64,000 nt of DNA. Source: JBKECF01 sp047974375. GTDB lineage: Bacteria; Bacillota; Clostridia; Lachnospirales; CAMZNU01. Location: the NCBI GenBank assembly GCA_047974375.1, contig JBKECF010000054.1:1-64000 (forward strand), read 5' to 3'. The translations under genes were made by a program, and so were the position numbers. Under the pieces are notes generated by a model. That model was not told where the DNA came from and searched no databases. It saw only the letters and a list, made by a program, of their open reading frames with translations. Below, one piece after another: positions 17,397-27,523 of this stretch. Each line of letters begins with the position of its first letter. The first letter of the stretch is position 1.

Positions 17397-18989
17397 ATGA
17401 AGAGAAAAATATGTGTGGCTATGGCTGCTATTATGTTGTTAACAACGGCCTGTGGGTCTGGTGAGGTAAGTGGTGAAGATAGTGTAAAACAAGATGAAAT
17501 AGTAAGTGAAGTACCAACGGAGGGTGCGGCAGAAGATGTAGATGAAGTAGTAGACTTAACTGTTCATGGTATGTTTGGCGAGGATGTACAAGACTATAGC
17601 AGAATAGTGTTACAGGAAATACAAAAGCAGGCGGGTGTTACATTAACAAATACAGTTGCTAATAGTGCAACAGATGAATCTCAGTCTTGGACTCTTATGA
17701 TGTCATCTCCGGATACATTGCCAGATATAGTAACTCATAGCCAATTATCAACAATTGAAAAATTTGGCATGGATGGAGGACTTATTCCTTTACAAGATTT
17801 AATAGCTGAACACGCACCAAATATACAGAAACAATTTGAATTGCACCCTGAACTTAAAGTTGCCTCAACGGCTGCCGATGGCAATATGTATCAAGTTGCT
17901 AGTATGAAGGCTTGGACAATTGCTAATGTGCCAATAATTAGACAAGATTGGCTGGATAAATTAGGGTTAGAAATACCAACTAATATAAATGAATTGCATG
18001 ACGTATTGTATGCTTTTAGAAACGAGGATCCTAATGGTAATGGGGAAAAAGATGAAGTTCCTATTATAAGCAGATTAAGTAATACAAGTGGTGTTAATGC
18101 CTTACTTTCTTTATTTGGATCAACTTTAGGTTTAATTCCACGAAATGGTGAAATTTTTTATGACCCGGTGACGCCGGAGTTTAAAGAGGCGGTATCTGAA
18201 CTTTCTAAGTGGTATGAAGAAGGTTTGATGGATAAAGAGATTTTCACAAGAGGTCCGGATTCAAGAAATTTATTTTTAAGTGAAAACAAGGGTGGCTTTA
18301 CAATGGATTGGACAGCCTCAACAACTCAGTATAATGATATTTTAAAAGAAAGTGTGCCTGGGTTTAATATGGCGGTAATACCACCTGTAGAAAATTTAAG
18401 AGGCGATCAAATCGCATACCATAAAACAATACCTTACGCTGGTCCAGCAATAACAGTTGGTTCGGACAAACCAGTAGAGGCTATAAAGTTTATAGATTTT
18501 ATGTATAGTCCGGAGGGAATTATGTTAGATGCTTTTGGTATAGAAGGTGTTACATATGAATATGATGAAGAAGGTAAGCTGAAATTTACTGAATTAATAA
18601 CAAATAATCCTGATGGCACAACACAAGGACGTATAGATAATGGTATGATGGCGAGGCTTGGATGCGTAGATCCTGTTGAGTTAGAATATGTCATTGCAAC
18701 AAATGATGCGGCTATTGAGGGGTACGATCTATATAGCGAAAATGCTGATACTTGGTATGTCGACGATGAGTATATAGGATATCAATTTAAATATACAACG
18801 GAAGAACAACAAGAAATCGCTTTATTAATAGCAGATTTAGAGGCCTATGTAACGGAAACGACTATAAGCTGGATATTAGGCAATGGTAGTGTAGAATCTG
18901 ATTATGACAACTTTATAAATGAAATTAAATTAAGGGGAGTAGATAGAGTATTAGAAATAGCCCAAACTGCTTACGATAGAGTAAAATAA
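17397..18989 (+). CDS. Sugar-binding lipoprotein, LplA-like
   Basis: A 530-residue extracellular solute-binding protein of ABC family 1. The lipobox TTAC places lipidation at Cys19. It then shows the usual pattern of the LplA group: a Glu/Asp/Val-rich linker to about residue 55, then WTLMMSSPDTLPDIVTH. The DPNGNGEKDEVP calcium-site-like segment (about 204-215) is typical of large oligosaccharide binders. It is last in the operon, unlike the second sugar system here, where the lipoprotein gene comes first. No ATPase gene follows. Confidence 0.88.
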   Translation: MKRKICVAMAAIMLLTTACGSGEVSGEDSVKQDEIVSEVPTEGAAEDVDEVVDLTVHGMFGEDVQDYSRIVLQEIQKQAGVTLTNTVANSATDESQSWTLMMSSPDTLPDIVTHSQLSTIEKFGMDGGLIPLQDLIAEHAPNIQKQFELHPELKVASTAADGNMYQVASMKAWTIANVPIIRQDWLDKLGLEIPTNINELHDVLYAFRNEDPNGNGEKDEVPIISRLSNTSGVNALLSLFGSTLGLIPRNGEIFYDPVTPEFKEAVSELSKWYEEGLMDKEIFTRGPDSRNLFLSENKGGFTMDWTASTTQYNDILKESVPGFNMAVIPPVENLRGDQIAYHKTIPYAGPAITVGSDKPVEAIKFIDFMYSPEGIMLDAFGIEGVTYEYDEEGKLKFTELITNNPDGTTQGRIDNGMMARLGCVDPVELEYVIATNDAAIEGYDLYSENADTWYVDDEYIGYQFKYTTEEQQEIALLIADLEAYVTETTISWILGNGSVESDYDNFINEIKLRGVDRVLEIAQTAYDRVK

Positions 18990-19007
18990 AAGATATCAAT
19001 ATAATAA

Positions 19008-19054
19008 AAAGAGCTGTTAAAAAAAGATTAAATATCTACATAACGGCTCTTTAG
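19008..19054. terminator. Terminator between convergent genes
   Basis: AAAGAGCTGTTA (19008-19019) pairs with TAACGGCTCTTT (19041-19052) with one G-U pair. It lies between the lipoprotein gene (+) and the AraC gene (-). Confidence 0.7.
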
Positions 19055-19079
19055 TTTTAAATTACAAATAGCTAAATAA

Positions 19080-19919
19080 TTATTTTACATTGTTCTGTTC
19101 TTGTTTACTATACTTTTTGCGAAATTGTAAAGGTGTAATAGCCTCTTTCTTTTTAAATAATTTAATAAAGTTACTTTGGCTGTTAAATCCAGATTCAAAG
19201 GCAATAGAAGTTATACTTTTATCGGAATAATACAAAAGATTTTTTGCAAAAGATATTCTTTTTAAAAGTATATATTGTTTAAGAGAAAAACCCACAATCT
19301 CTTTAAATGTATGGGATAAATAATATTTATTTATAAAAAATTCTGTGGCAATATCGTTTAACGCAATGTCTTTTTGAAAATTCATATCTATATAACTTTG
19401 AATTTTTAAAATTTGATCATAATTTCCACAATGAGTAAGGGGAAATTTATTTTTATATTCCCTGTAAAGAAATATTAGTAAGCTAGAAAAAATATGCATA
19501 AATTCAATTTCCCAAAATTCTTTTTTTTCTGTAGCTATTTTTAGTAATTCCTCTAAGTAAGATACAATTTTTGCCATATTTTTTTCATCTATATTAAAAC
19601 TAGGGATGAAAGATTCCCTTCGTATTTTAAAAATAGTAAGTAATGAGTTTTCTTTAACAAAGGAATCTAAAAAATCTGAATCAATTATTATCATATATCT
19701 AGAATAAGGTAGAGTTTTTGGGCACATCTTGTGTTTTTCTAAATTGTTAATAAAAAGCATTGAGCCTTCACCTGCAACAATGTTTTTGTTATTTATAAGA
19801 AAATTTGAAGTGCCTTCTGTTATAAATATAAGTTCATAGCCGTTGTGGTAATGAATATTTTGCGTTTCGTTAGGTTCTACTAAGGTTTTAAAATTTATAT
19901 GAATATTTTTTGTTGACAA
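19080..19919 (-). CDS. AraC-family transcriptional regulator with cupin domain
   Basis: A 279-residue cytoplasmic regulator. The N-terminal half is a cupin-like sensor (IHYHNGYELIFITEGTSNF). The C-terminal half has two helix-turn-helix motifs (IALNDIATEFFINKYYLSHT and SITSIAFESGFNSQSNFIKL). The frame is open upstream to 20006. I chose TTG 19919 because GGAGGTGAT sits five bases before it and the cupin domain then starts naturally. It is divergent from the lyase/transporter operon (229 bp between starts) and is the obvious candidate activator of that operon. Confidence 0.8.
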   Translation of the reverse strand: MSTKNIHINFKTLVEPNETQNIHYHNGYELIFITEGTSNFLINNKNIVAGEGSMLFINNLEKHKMCPKTLPYSRYMIIIDSDFLDSFVKENSLLTIFKIRRESFIPSFNIDEKNMAKIVSYLEELLKIATEKKEFWEIEFMHIFSSLLIFLYREYKNKFPLTHCGNYDQILKIQSYIDMNFQKDIALNDIATEFFINKYYLSHTFKEIVGFSLKQYILLKRISFAKNLLYYSDKSITSIAFESGFNSQSNFIKLFKKKEAITPLQFRKKYSKQEQNNVK

Positions 19920-20148
19920 AATAATCACCTCCGTTTTTGTAAAATTAACTTTCGTTATTATAGGATATTTACAACTAAATAGCAAATTATGACGATTTTT
20001 AAGCAAGTATTTAATATTTTTAAGTGTTGGTTAATATTATAATATAAGAAAGGCAACAACATATCTTAATAAAAGCTGGAATAATATATTAAATAAAAGT
20101 TTAAAATATAGTTTTGGCTAGAATAATTTATTAAATAGGGAGGATTAT

Positions 20149-21921
20149 ATGAAGGCAAAAGTAATACAAAAAAAAGTTATAGCCATACTAGCAGTAATGG
20201 CAATGACTTTGTCATTGGTATCTTGTGGAGGCAATACAGGAACAGATACGGCAAAAAAAGATACTACTGTAGTAGAAAGTGAAGTACAGGAAGAGAAAGA
20301 AGAAAGCACAGAAGAAACTAAAGATCCAAATGCTATTGATGTAGAGGCAGTGAAGAGGGAAATCGCTGAAACAATTACAAATATGCCGGGGGCACAAGAG
20401 GGAGCGCCTGTACTAACAGTAGGTATGCAACAAAATACATGGGTAGAAGATTATGATAACAACTTTGTTACAAAACTATTGGAAGAAAAAAATAATGTAG
20501 ATTTGCAATTTGAATATTTACCAAGTTCAAATGATGACTTTAAAACTAAATTAACCTTAATGGTATCGGCAGACCAAAAATTGCCTGATGTACTTACAGG
20601 TATATTACCTGAAATGAGTGTTTATGAATATGGTCGTTTAGGTGTATTACAGGATGTAACATCTTATTATGACAATTCTGAGGTTATGCCTGTTGTTAAC
20701 TCTTTTTCTGAAGCCGATAAAGAGTTTGCTAAAAAGGGTATTACTCAACCAGATGGTAAAATATACTCAGCTCCAACTCTTATGCAATTCCAGTGGAATG
20801 AAGGAACTTTCCGTATGTGGATTAACCAAGAATGGCTTGACGCCCTAGGGTTACCAGAACCTACTACAACAGAGGAATTTAAAGAAACATTACGTGCATT
20901 TATAAATGATGATCCAAATGGAAATGGAATGTATGATGAAATAGGCCTTGTAGGGGCTCATGGTGGATGGGCAACAGACCCTACTACGTATATAATGAGT
21001 GCCTTTACTTATGCTAATCAAGATAAAAGCTATTTACATGTAGAAGATGGTAAGGTTTACGCATCTTATACAAAACCTGAATTCAAAGAAGGTTTGGCTT
21101 ACATGAATGAGCTTGTAAATGAGGGGTTATTAGATCCTATGACATTTACCCAAGACCTTACAGCTTTAAAGTCTATTACTACAGTGGATGAAGCTATAGC
21201 AGGAGTAGTACCGGGAGGTAGTTTTTCGGTATTTAACAATGTAGGACCAGCAGCAGAGCGAATGACTCTTTTAGGTCCTCTTACAGGACCAAATGGCGAA
21301 AAAAATGTAGCCCAAAGCCCGAGTATTTCTCAAAGTACGTGGATGGTTACTAAGTATTGTGAAAATCCAGAATTAGCTATGAAAGTAGCGGATTCATGTT
21401 ATTCAGACGAAGTATCATTGAATTTACAACAAGGTATTGAAGGTTTAAATTGGACTATGGACCCAGAAGTTACAAGTCAGTGGACAGGCAAATATATGGA
21501 TGAACCAACATATGTTGTGTATCCTGAACTAAGTGTATGGAATGTGCCTGGGAATGTCTTATGGCAAGCAGGACCACGTTTTGAAAGATGGGAATTTAGA
21601 AAAGGAGTATCTGATTTACCTAAGGATCAAATAGGGGATAGAAAAATTGGAAACTGGAACAAGATGCATTTAGAAAAATATGTTCCTTACTTCCCTAAAG
21701 AAGTAATTACAAAAATACTATCTTCTCCAGAGGAAGCGGCTAGATTTTCAGAATTAGACGCAGCTTTAAAAACACATTACGATGTTGCAATAGTTGAGTT
21801 TATAACTGGCAACAGGCCTTTATCAGAGTATGACAAATTTCTAGAGGAATTAAATGAATTAGGTTTTGAGGAATATATGGAGCTTGTTCAAACTGGATAT
21901 GATCGCTTTGAAAATAATTAA
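20149..21921 (+). CDS. Sugar-binding lipoprotein, LplA-like
   Basis: A 590-residue solute-binding lipoprotein and the first gene of a ten-gene operon. The signal peptide ends with lipobox LVSC (Cys26). A charged Glu/Lys/Thr linker follows. The mature protein has the family-1 fold with the DPNGNGMYDEIG segment (about 262-273) that marks large oligosaccharide binders. It should deliver substrate to the two permeases downstream. A hairpin after its stop probably favours a higher transcript level than for the permeases. The ribosome site is GGGAGG. Confidence 0.88.
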   Translation: MKAKVIQKKVIAILAVMAMTLSLVSCGGNTGTDTAKKDTTVVESEVQEEKEESTEETKDPNAIDVEAVKREIAETITNMPGAQEGAPVLTVGMQQNTWVEDYDNNFVTKLLEEKNNVDLQFEYLPSSNDDFKTKLTLMVSADQKLPDVLTGILPEMSVYEYGRLGVLQDVTSYYDNSEVMPVVNSFSEADKEFAKKGITQPDGKIYSAPTLMQFQWNEGTFRMWINQEWLDALGLPEPTTTEEFKETLRAFINDDPNGNGMYDEIGLVGAHGGWATDPTTYIMSAFTYANQDKSYLHVEDGKVYASYTKPEFKEGLAYMNELVNEGLLDPMTFTQDLTALKSITTVDEAIAGVVPGGSFSVFNNVGPAAERMTLLGPLTGPNGEKNVAQSPSISQSTWMVTKYCENPELAMKVADSCYSDEVSLNLQQGIEGLNWTMDPEVTSQWTGKYMDEPTYVVYPELSVWNVPGNVLWQAGPRFERWEFRKGVSDLPKDQIGDRKIGNWNKMHLEKYVPYFPKEVITKILSSPEEAARFSELDAALKTHYDVAIVEFITGNRPLSEYDKFLEELNELGFEEYMELVQTGYDRFENN

Positions 21922-21943
21922 TTTAAAAATTTATTTTAATATA

Positions 21944-21973
21944 AGTGCCAGAAACATTTTGTTTTCTGGCACT
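21944..21973 (+). promoter_or_regulatory. Intercistronic stem-loop
   Basis: AGTGCCAGAAAC pairs with GTTTTCTGGCACT (one bulge), with no T tract after it. A stable hairpin between binding-protein and permease genes usually protects the upstream mRNA and sets stoichiometry, rather than terminating transcription fully. Confidence 0.65.
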
Positions 21974-21993
21974 ATCTATATAAGGAGGCGAAG

Positions 21994-22035
21994 ATGGATA
22001 CATTAAAAAATGATATATTTTATAAATTTAAATGA
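21994..22035 (+). other. 13-codon open frame ending at the in-frame TGA before the permease
   Basis: AAGGAGG (21982-21988) precedes ATG 21994, which opens 13 codons (MDTLKNDIFYKFK) and then TGA at 22033-22035. The frame is the same as that of the permease that follows. This is either the original N-terminus cut off by a nonsense mutation or a leader from which ribosomes restart at TTG 22042. Confidence 0.7.
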
Positions 22036-22041
22036 GATTAT

Positions 22042-22932
22042 TTGTCTAGGTGGCAGTTGTATGTATTTTTATTAATACCAATTATTTATACATTAGTATT
22101 CTGTTATTACCCTATGCTCGGCGCTCAAATAGCTTTTAAGCAGTTTAACCCAGTAGATGGCATTTGGGGTAGTCCGTGGGTTGGTTTAGACCAATTTAGA
22201 AAATTTATGTCTACACCAAATTTTTTAAATATATTAAAAAATACATTTGTCTTAGCGTCATATACTCTAATTGCAGGCTTTCCATTGCCTATTATTTTAG
22301 CTTTAATAATTAACTCTTTTCCTAAAAAAAGATTTAGTAAAACGGTACAGACTATTACCTACATACCGTATTTTATTTCCACGGTAGTTATTGTTGGTAT
22401 GATTATTCAGTTATTTAACCCAAGAATGGGGGCCTTTGGTATTTTATATGGAATGTTTTTTAATTCTAGAATGCCAGATATTTTATCTAAGGCTCCTGCC
22501 TTTCCGCATTTGTATGTTTGGTCTGGCATATGGCGTAGTTTAGGATATAGCAGCATTATTTATATAGCAGCACTTTCTTCTGTAGATGAAGAAATGCATG
22601 AAGCTGCACAGATTGACGGGGCTTCTCGTTTTCAAAGAGTTAGGCATATTGACTTTCCAAGTATATTACCAACGGCTATTATTATGCTTATTTTGTCTTC
22701 TGGCTCTATTATGAATGTAGGATTTGAAAAAGTTTATTTAATGCAAAATAATTTGAATTTATCTCAAAGTGAAGTTATATCAACTTATGTGTACAAAATT
22801 GGTTTAACCCAAGGTACGGGGGATTTTTCCTTTGCAGCTGCCATTGGTCTATTTAATTCAATTATTAATTTTGGCATGTTGGTATTTGTAAACACTGTAT
22901 CTAAAAAAGTTAGTAAATCATCATTGTGGTAA
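22042..22932 (+). CDS. Sugar ABC transporter permease, LplB type, start displaced by TGA
   Basis: A 296-residue CUT1 permease with six membrane helices and EAA loop EMHEAAQIDGASRFQRVRHI (about residues 190-209). The well-placed ribosome site and ATG 48 bases upstream are in frame but blocked by TGA at 22033. The best remaining start is TTG 22042, six bases after that stop and without its own good ribosome site, so it may be reached by termination-reinitiation. From TTG the first membrane helix is intact, and the N-terminus is about as short as in the paralogue at 15575. The protein could therefore still be functional at reduced level. A sequencing error is also possible. Confidence 0.75.
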   Translation: MSRWQLYVFLLIPIIYTLVFCYYPMLGAQIAFKQFNPVDGIWGSPWVGLDQFRKFMSTPNFLNILKNTFVLASYTLIAGFPLPIILALIINSFPKKRFSKTVQTITYIPYFISTVVIVGMIIQLFNPRMGAFGILYGMFFNSRMPDILSKAPAFPHLYVWSGIWRSLGYSSIIYIAALSSVDEEMHEAAQIDGASRFQRVRHIDFPSILPTAIIMLILSSGSIMNVGFEKVYLMQNNLNLSQSEVISTYVYKIGLTQGTGDFSFAAAIGLFNSIINFGMLVFVNTVSKKVSKSSLW

Positions 22933-22942
22933 GGAGGTAAAA

Positions 22943-23851
22943 GTGACGAAAACAAAGAAAAAGACAGCTATAAGGTATAGTAAATCAGACACAATTTATT
23001 TTACAATATCTGGCATTATTTTAACTATTTTGTTAATTATAGTTCTCTACCCAATTATTTATGTTGTATCGGCATCTTTTTCCTCAGGTGATGCTGTATC
23101 TTCTGGAAAAGTTATTTTATTTCCAGTAGATCCAACTTTAGATGGGTACAAAGCTGTTTTTGATAATAAAGATATTTTATCGGCCTACATGAACACTATT
23201 TTATATACAGTAGTAGGTACTTTGGTTAATATTTCCATGGCTTTAATAACAGCCTATCCTCTAACTAGAAAAGATTTAAAAGGTAGAGGAGTCTTAACTT
23301 TCTTTTTTGTATTTACTATGTATTTTTCAGGAGGACTTATACCTTTTTACATATTAATGTCCGATATAGGCTTAGTTAATACAAGGCTTGCAATGGTAAT
23401 ACCAGGAGCATTATCTGTTTACAATATGATAATAGTAAGAAGCTTTATATCTTCAAGTATACCATCGACTTTATTTGAGGCAACGAGCATTGATGGTTGT
23501 AATGACACAATGTATTTTTTTAAAATGGTTTTACCATTATCCAAGGCAGTTATTGCTGTAGTGGCATTATTTTCAGCAGTAACTCATTGGAATTCATATT
23601 TTAATGCAATGCTTTACTTAAATGATAGGAATCTAGTTCCATTACAAATAATTCTAAGAGAAATATTAGTTATAAATCAGATTGACCCATCTATGATAAG
23701 TGACCCAGAGCAAGCATTGCAAATGGCAAAAATAGCAAGTGTTTTAAAGTATGCACTTATAGTTGTAGCAACAGTACCAATTCTATGTGTATATCCTTTT
23801 GTACAAAAATATTTTGTTAAAGGCGTTATGATAGGATCTATTAAAGGTTAA
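22943..23851 (+). CDS. Sugar ABC transporter permease, YtcP type
   Basis: The second permease of this transporter, 302 residues with six predicted helices. The start is GTG 22943 with AAGGAGG seven bases upstream. The EAA loop (TLFEATSIDGCNDTMYFFKM) differs from the usual G-A-G centre by carrying Gly-Cys-Asn. The C-terminus VQKYFVKGVMIGSIKG is typical. It follows the LplB-type gene by 10 bp and precedes the heparinase-like gene by 10 bp. Confidence 0.87.
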   Translation: MTKTKKKTAIRYSKSDTIYFTISGIILTILLIIVLYPIIYVVSASFSSGDAVSSGKVILFPVDPTLDGYKAVFDNKDILSAYMNTILYTVVGTLVNISMALITAYPLTRKDLKGRGVLTFFFVFTMYFSGGLIPFYILMSDIGLVNTRLAMVIPGALSVYNMIIVRSFISSSIPSTLFEATSIDGCNDTMYFFKMVLPLSKAVIAVVALFSAVTHWNSYFNAMLYLNDRNLVPLQIILREILVINQIDPSMISDPEQALQMAKIASVLKYALIVVATVPILCVYPFVQKYFVKGVMIGSIKG

Positions 23852-23861
23852 AGGTGATATT

Positions 23862-25688
23862 ATGCTAAATAAATACGATGTAGAAAAAGAATTTAAGCCA
23901 TTCCCTGTCTATGAAAATAGAAATGCATGGAATGAGTTGCCACAAGAAATTAAAAATTACTATATATCTGATGGAGAAAATCTATTAAATAAAAATTGGG
24001 AGTCTTTAAATGCTGTAAGATATATGGATTTTGTTAAAAATGGAAACCGTACACTTTATCAAGATGTTTACTATAAAAGAAGAAGAAATGTATTTACTTT
24101 GGCTATGGCGGAATGTATGGAAGGTAAAGGCAGATTTATAGAAGACCTGATTAATGGTATTTGGCTTTTATGCGAAGAAACTACATGGGTGGTTCCTGCC
24201 CATAATCGTTATCAAACATCTTTAAAAGAAGCTGAACTGTGTGATATAGAAGAACCGCCTTACATTGATTTATTTTCTGCAGAAACGGCATCAACTCTTT
24301 CGTGGGTGTATTATTTTTTAAGTAATGAAATAGAAAAAATATCACCTATAGTAAAACGTAGAATAGAATTAGAAATAGATAGAAGAATTTTAAAACCTTA
24401 TGTAGAGTATTCTTATTATGATTGGATGGGGCTATGCCATAGTAAACCTATTAATAATTGGAATGTTTGGATAAATTCAAATGTATTAATTTCTTTTTTA
24501 ATATTTGCTAAAGATAAAGAAAGATCAAATGGAATAAGTAAAGTAATTGATAGCACTAATCGCTTTCTTGGGTTTTATGAGGAAGATGGCGGATGTGACG
24601 AAGGACCATCATATTTCGGTGTAGCTGGTGCATCTTTTTTAGACATATTGGAAGAATTGGAATGTGTTAATTCTAATGTAAAAGAAATGTATGAAGTGCC
24701 TCTAGTTAAAAATATGGCGGCATATATTTATAAAGTGTATATTGGCAACAGATTTTACGTAAATTTTGCCGATGCACATCCGAACTTATCTGTAGCTGCA
24801 ATGCTTTTAGGGCGTATAGGTGAAAAAATAAAAGATAATAATATGGTTGGATTTGCCTCTTATTTAATAGAAAATAATTTTGTTGAACCGCAGCATCATA
24901 ATTTAAATAATTGGAATTTATTTAGGCATTTATCCAACTTGTTCCATGAAAAACCAAAAGGGGATTTTGTTCCACCTAAAACATCTTGGTTTGATGGCAT
25001 TCAGGTTATAACGGCAAGAGATAATGAAGATTTAAATGGTTACTTTATAGCTGCAAAAGGCGGACATAATTTTGAAAGTCATAACCATAATGATATAGGG
25101 AATTTTGTTTTATATTACCAGAAGAAACCAATAGTTATTGATGTTGGCGTAGGTGTATACACTAAAAAAACTTTTAGTAAAGATAGATACGATATATGGT
25201 CAATGCAATCAAGTTATCATAATATTCCAAAAATAAATGGATATGACCAAGTAGATGGAAGGGAATTTTGTGCATCAAATGTTGAGTGTGTAGAAAATAG
25301 CCATAGTACAACATTAACTTTAGACATAAATAAGGCGTATCCATCAGAAGCCAATATAAATAATTATAAACGAGAAATTTATTTTGACCATAGCGTATTA
25401 AGAGTAAAAGATACCTACGACTTAGAAGTTTGTAAAGAGCCTATTGTACTGAATTTAATGTGTTATGAAAAACCTGTAGTAGGAAAAAATTCCATTGTTT
25501 TAGGTCGAGTTGTGGACCTGAATGTAGATATGGAAATATTTAAAGTAGAAATAGATGAAATCCAACTAAATGACGAATTAATGATTGATGATTGGGGTAA
25601 AAATATTTTATACAGACTAAGGTTAATTAGTAAAGAGTGCACTTTAAAGGGTGAGCTTACAATGGAATTTAAAAGGAGTGTAGAATGA
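23862..25688 (+). CDS. Heparinase II/III-like polysaccharide lyase
   Basis: A 608-residue protein. The N-terminal two-thirds is an alpha-helical toroid (with YYDWMGLCHSKPINNWNVW and EDGGCDEGPSYFGVAG). The C-terminal beta-sandwich carries the heparinase II/III block GGHNFESHNHNDIGNFVLYY, followed by DVGVGVYTKKTFSKDRYDIW and SSYHNIPKING. These contain the His and Tyr residues that are catalytic or metal-binding in the family. Relatives eliminate uronic-acid-containing polysaccharides such as glycosaminoglycans or alginate. There is no signal peptide, so it would act in the cytoplasm on imported oligosaccharides. Its stop overlaps the start of the next gene (ATGA). Confidence 0.82.
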   Translation: MLNKYDVEKEFKPFPVYENRNAWNELPQEIKNYYISDGENLLNKNWESLNAVRYMDFVKNGNRTLYQDVYYKRRRNVFTLAMAECMEGKGRFIEDLINGIWLLCEETTWVVPAHNRYQTSLKEAELCDIEEPPYIDLFSAETASTLSWVYYFLSNEIEKISPIVKRRIELEIDRRILKPYVEYSYYDWMGLCHSKPINNWNVWINSNVLISFLIFAKDKERSNGISKVIDSTNRFLGFYEEDGGCDEGPSYFGVAGASFLDILEELECVNSNVKEMYEVPLVKNMAAYIYKVYIGNRFYVNFADAHPNLSVAAMLLGRIGEKIKDNNMVGFASYLIENNFVEPQHHNLNNWNLFRHLSNLFHEKPKGDFVPPKTSWFDGIQVITARDNEDLNGYFIAAKGGHNFESHNHNDIGNFVLYYQKKPIVIDVGVGVYTKKTFSKDRYDIWSMQSSYHNIPKINGYDQVDGREFCASNVECVENSHSTTLTLDINKAYPSEANINNYKREIYFDHSVLRVKDTYDLEVCKEPIVLNLMCYEKPVVGKNSIVLGRVVDLNVDMEIFKVEIDEIQLNDELMIDDWGKNILYRLRLISKECTLKGELTMEFKRSVE

Positions 25689-27523
25689 TAGATTACAATT
25701 TACCAATAAAAAATAATAAACTTGAAACTAGAACAGATATGGTAAAAGCTCTGAAGGATTTATTAAGACCTTTAAATAATCATTTTGTATATGATGGCAC
25801 AAGAATTGTTTTTGATCAAAGAACTTCCACAAAGGATGATTTTATAACAGGCATTGAAGGTTTATCTAGAATTATTTGGGGCCTTGGTTCTTACGTGGAT
25901 AATACAGACCTAGAAATATCCAATAAAGTGAGAGATGCCATAAAAAAGGGAACAAATCCTAATCATGATTTTTATTTTGGGAAAGTTAGTGACTACGACC
26001 AACGATTAGTGGAAATGGCGTCTATTGGCTTTTCTATGGCTGTAAATCCGAATTTAATTTGGAATAAATTAAATAGCACAGAGCAAAATAATTTATATAA
26101 TTGGCTTAATCAAATAAATAAAGTTAAGTGCCCCAATTGTAATTGGAAGTTTTTTATGATAATGGTGAATGTTGGGTTTAAGTCGGTAGGTATGCCCTAC
26201 AATATAGAAAAAACTAAGGAATACATAGAAGAAGTAGAAGAATACTATATTAAAGATGGTTGGTATTCTGACGGAAATCCAAAAACTACATTTATTGATA
26301 ATTATATTCCATTTGGTATGCATTTTTATGGGATGTTTTATGCTAAGCATATGAAAGATGTAGACCCAAATATGGCAAGAAAATATAATGGGCGAGCAGA
26401 AAAATTTGCCAATGACTATATACATTATTATGTAAATGATGGGAATGCATTTCCCTATGGTAGAAGTTTAGGATATAAATTTGCTGTGGGAAGTTTTTGG
26501 TCTATGTTTGCATATTGTGGCTTAACTTGTGACTATAGCCTAGGTGTTATTAAAGGGATTATATTAAGCCATTGTAGATATTGGTTTAGTAAACCTATTT
26601 TTAATAGTGAGGGGATTTTAACTTTAGGTTATGAGTACCCAAACCAGAGTTTTCCAGAGTCATATATTGCACCAACATCAACTTATTGGGCGACAAAAAT
26701 ATTTATTATTTTACTATTAGGAGCGGAAAGTGATTTTTGGAAGATTGAAGAAGAACCATTCCCTAAATTAGATGAAACAAAAATACTTAGTATTCCTAAT
26801 TTTGTAATAAAACGTAATAGTGAAAGCAGTATGGCACTAATGTATAACGGAGGTGCACATATTGAATCGCCTTATGAACATGGTGAAAGGAAGTATGCAA
26901 ACTTTGTATATAGCACTTATTTTGGTTTTAATGTTTCAAGAAGCAATCGTTTTTTTAACCAATGTGCTTTTGATAATATGCTTGCTGTATCGGAAGATGG
27001 GTGTTACTTTAGGCAAAGAACGAAGTCTATTAAAACTATTGTAAATGAAACATATATTTATTCGAAATGGAAACCATATGAAGATGTAACAATAGAAACT
27101 TACATTATTCCAAGTTTTCCAGATCATATAAGAATACATTTTATAGATTCCCATAGAAAGTTGGAATGTTATGACACTGGTTTTTCTATAGCATTAGATA
27201 AGGGTAGTGAAATTTTAGATGTTGAAGTAGATGAAAGCAAGGGTTTGTTTTACAAGACTAAATATGACTATAGCGGAATAATACCCTTAGATAATGGTGA
27301 AACATATAAATACATACCAACCAATAATTGCAATATAAAAAACTCCAGAGTACTAACACCAACAGTAAAATATTCTTTTGAAAAAGGTAAAAACAGAATA
27401 ATTACTTATGTAACAGCAAACAAAGGTTCAATGGACTACATAATACCAAAAGTTGAAATAACCAATAAAATTTCAATAGACTTTAAAAACAAAATAGAAA
27501 TAGAGTGTGAAATTTTACAATAA
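25685..27523 (+). CDS. DUF2264 family protein, probable glycan-active enzyme
   Basis: A 612-residue cytoplasmic protein of the DUF2264 type. The N-terminal helical barrel contains the family-like stretch FITGIEGLSRIIWGLGSYV (about residues 50-68), then YIKDGWYSDGNP and PFGRSLGYKFAVGSFW-like blocks. A beta-rich C-terminal region follows. DUF2264 proteins occur in carbohydrate-utilisation loci, and an (alpha/alpha) barrel fold suggests glycoside hydrolase or lyase activity. Here it overlaps the heparinase-like gene by four bases, so the two probably act in sequence on the same oligosaccharide. The exact reaction cannot be read from the sequence. Confidence 0.75.
   Translation: MIDYNLPIKNNKLETRTDMVKALKDLLRPLNNHFVYDGTRIVFDQRTSTKDDFITGIEGLSRIIWGLGSYVDNTDLEISNKVRDAIKKGTNPNHDFYFGKVSDYDQRLVEMASIGFSMAVNPNLIWNKLNSTEQNNLYNWLNQINKVKCPNCNWKFFMIMVNVGFKSVGMPYNIEKTKEYIEEVEEYYIKDGWYSDGNPKTTFIDNYIPFGMHFYGMFYAKHMKDVDPNMARKYNGRAEKFANDYIHYYVNDGNAFPYGRSLGYKFAVGSFWSMFAYCGLTCDYSLGVIKGIILSHCRYWFSKPIFNSEGILTLGYEYPNQSFPESYIAPTSTYWATKIFIILLLGAESDFWKIEEEPFPKLDETKILSIPNFVIKRNSESSMALMYNGGAHIESPYEHGERKYANFVYSTYFGFNVSRSNRFFNQCAFDNMLAVSEDGCYFRQRTKSIKTIVNETYIYSKWKPYEDVTIETYIIPSFPDHIRIHFIDSHRKLECYDTGFSIALDKGSEILDVEVDESKGLFYKTKYDYSGIIPLDNGETYKYIPTNNCNIKNSRVLTPTVKYSFEKGKNRIITYVTANKGSMDYIIPKVEITNKISIDFKNKIEIECEILQ

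Noticed and set aside
176..22060. TGA read as tryptophan or selenocysteine, to explain in-frame TGA codons at 737 and 22033.
   Set aside because: Many intact genes in the window end in TGA (for example at 12755, 17392, 25688, 35386, 45476 and 49996), and no selenocysteine-insertion hairpin or expected Cys position was evident. TAA interruptions also occur.
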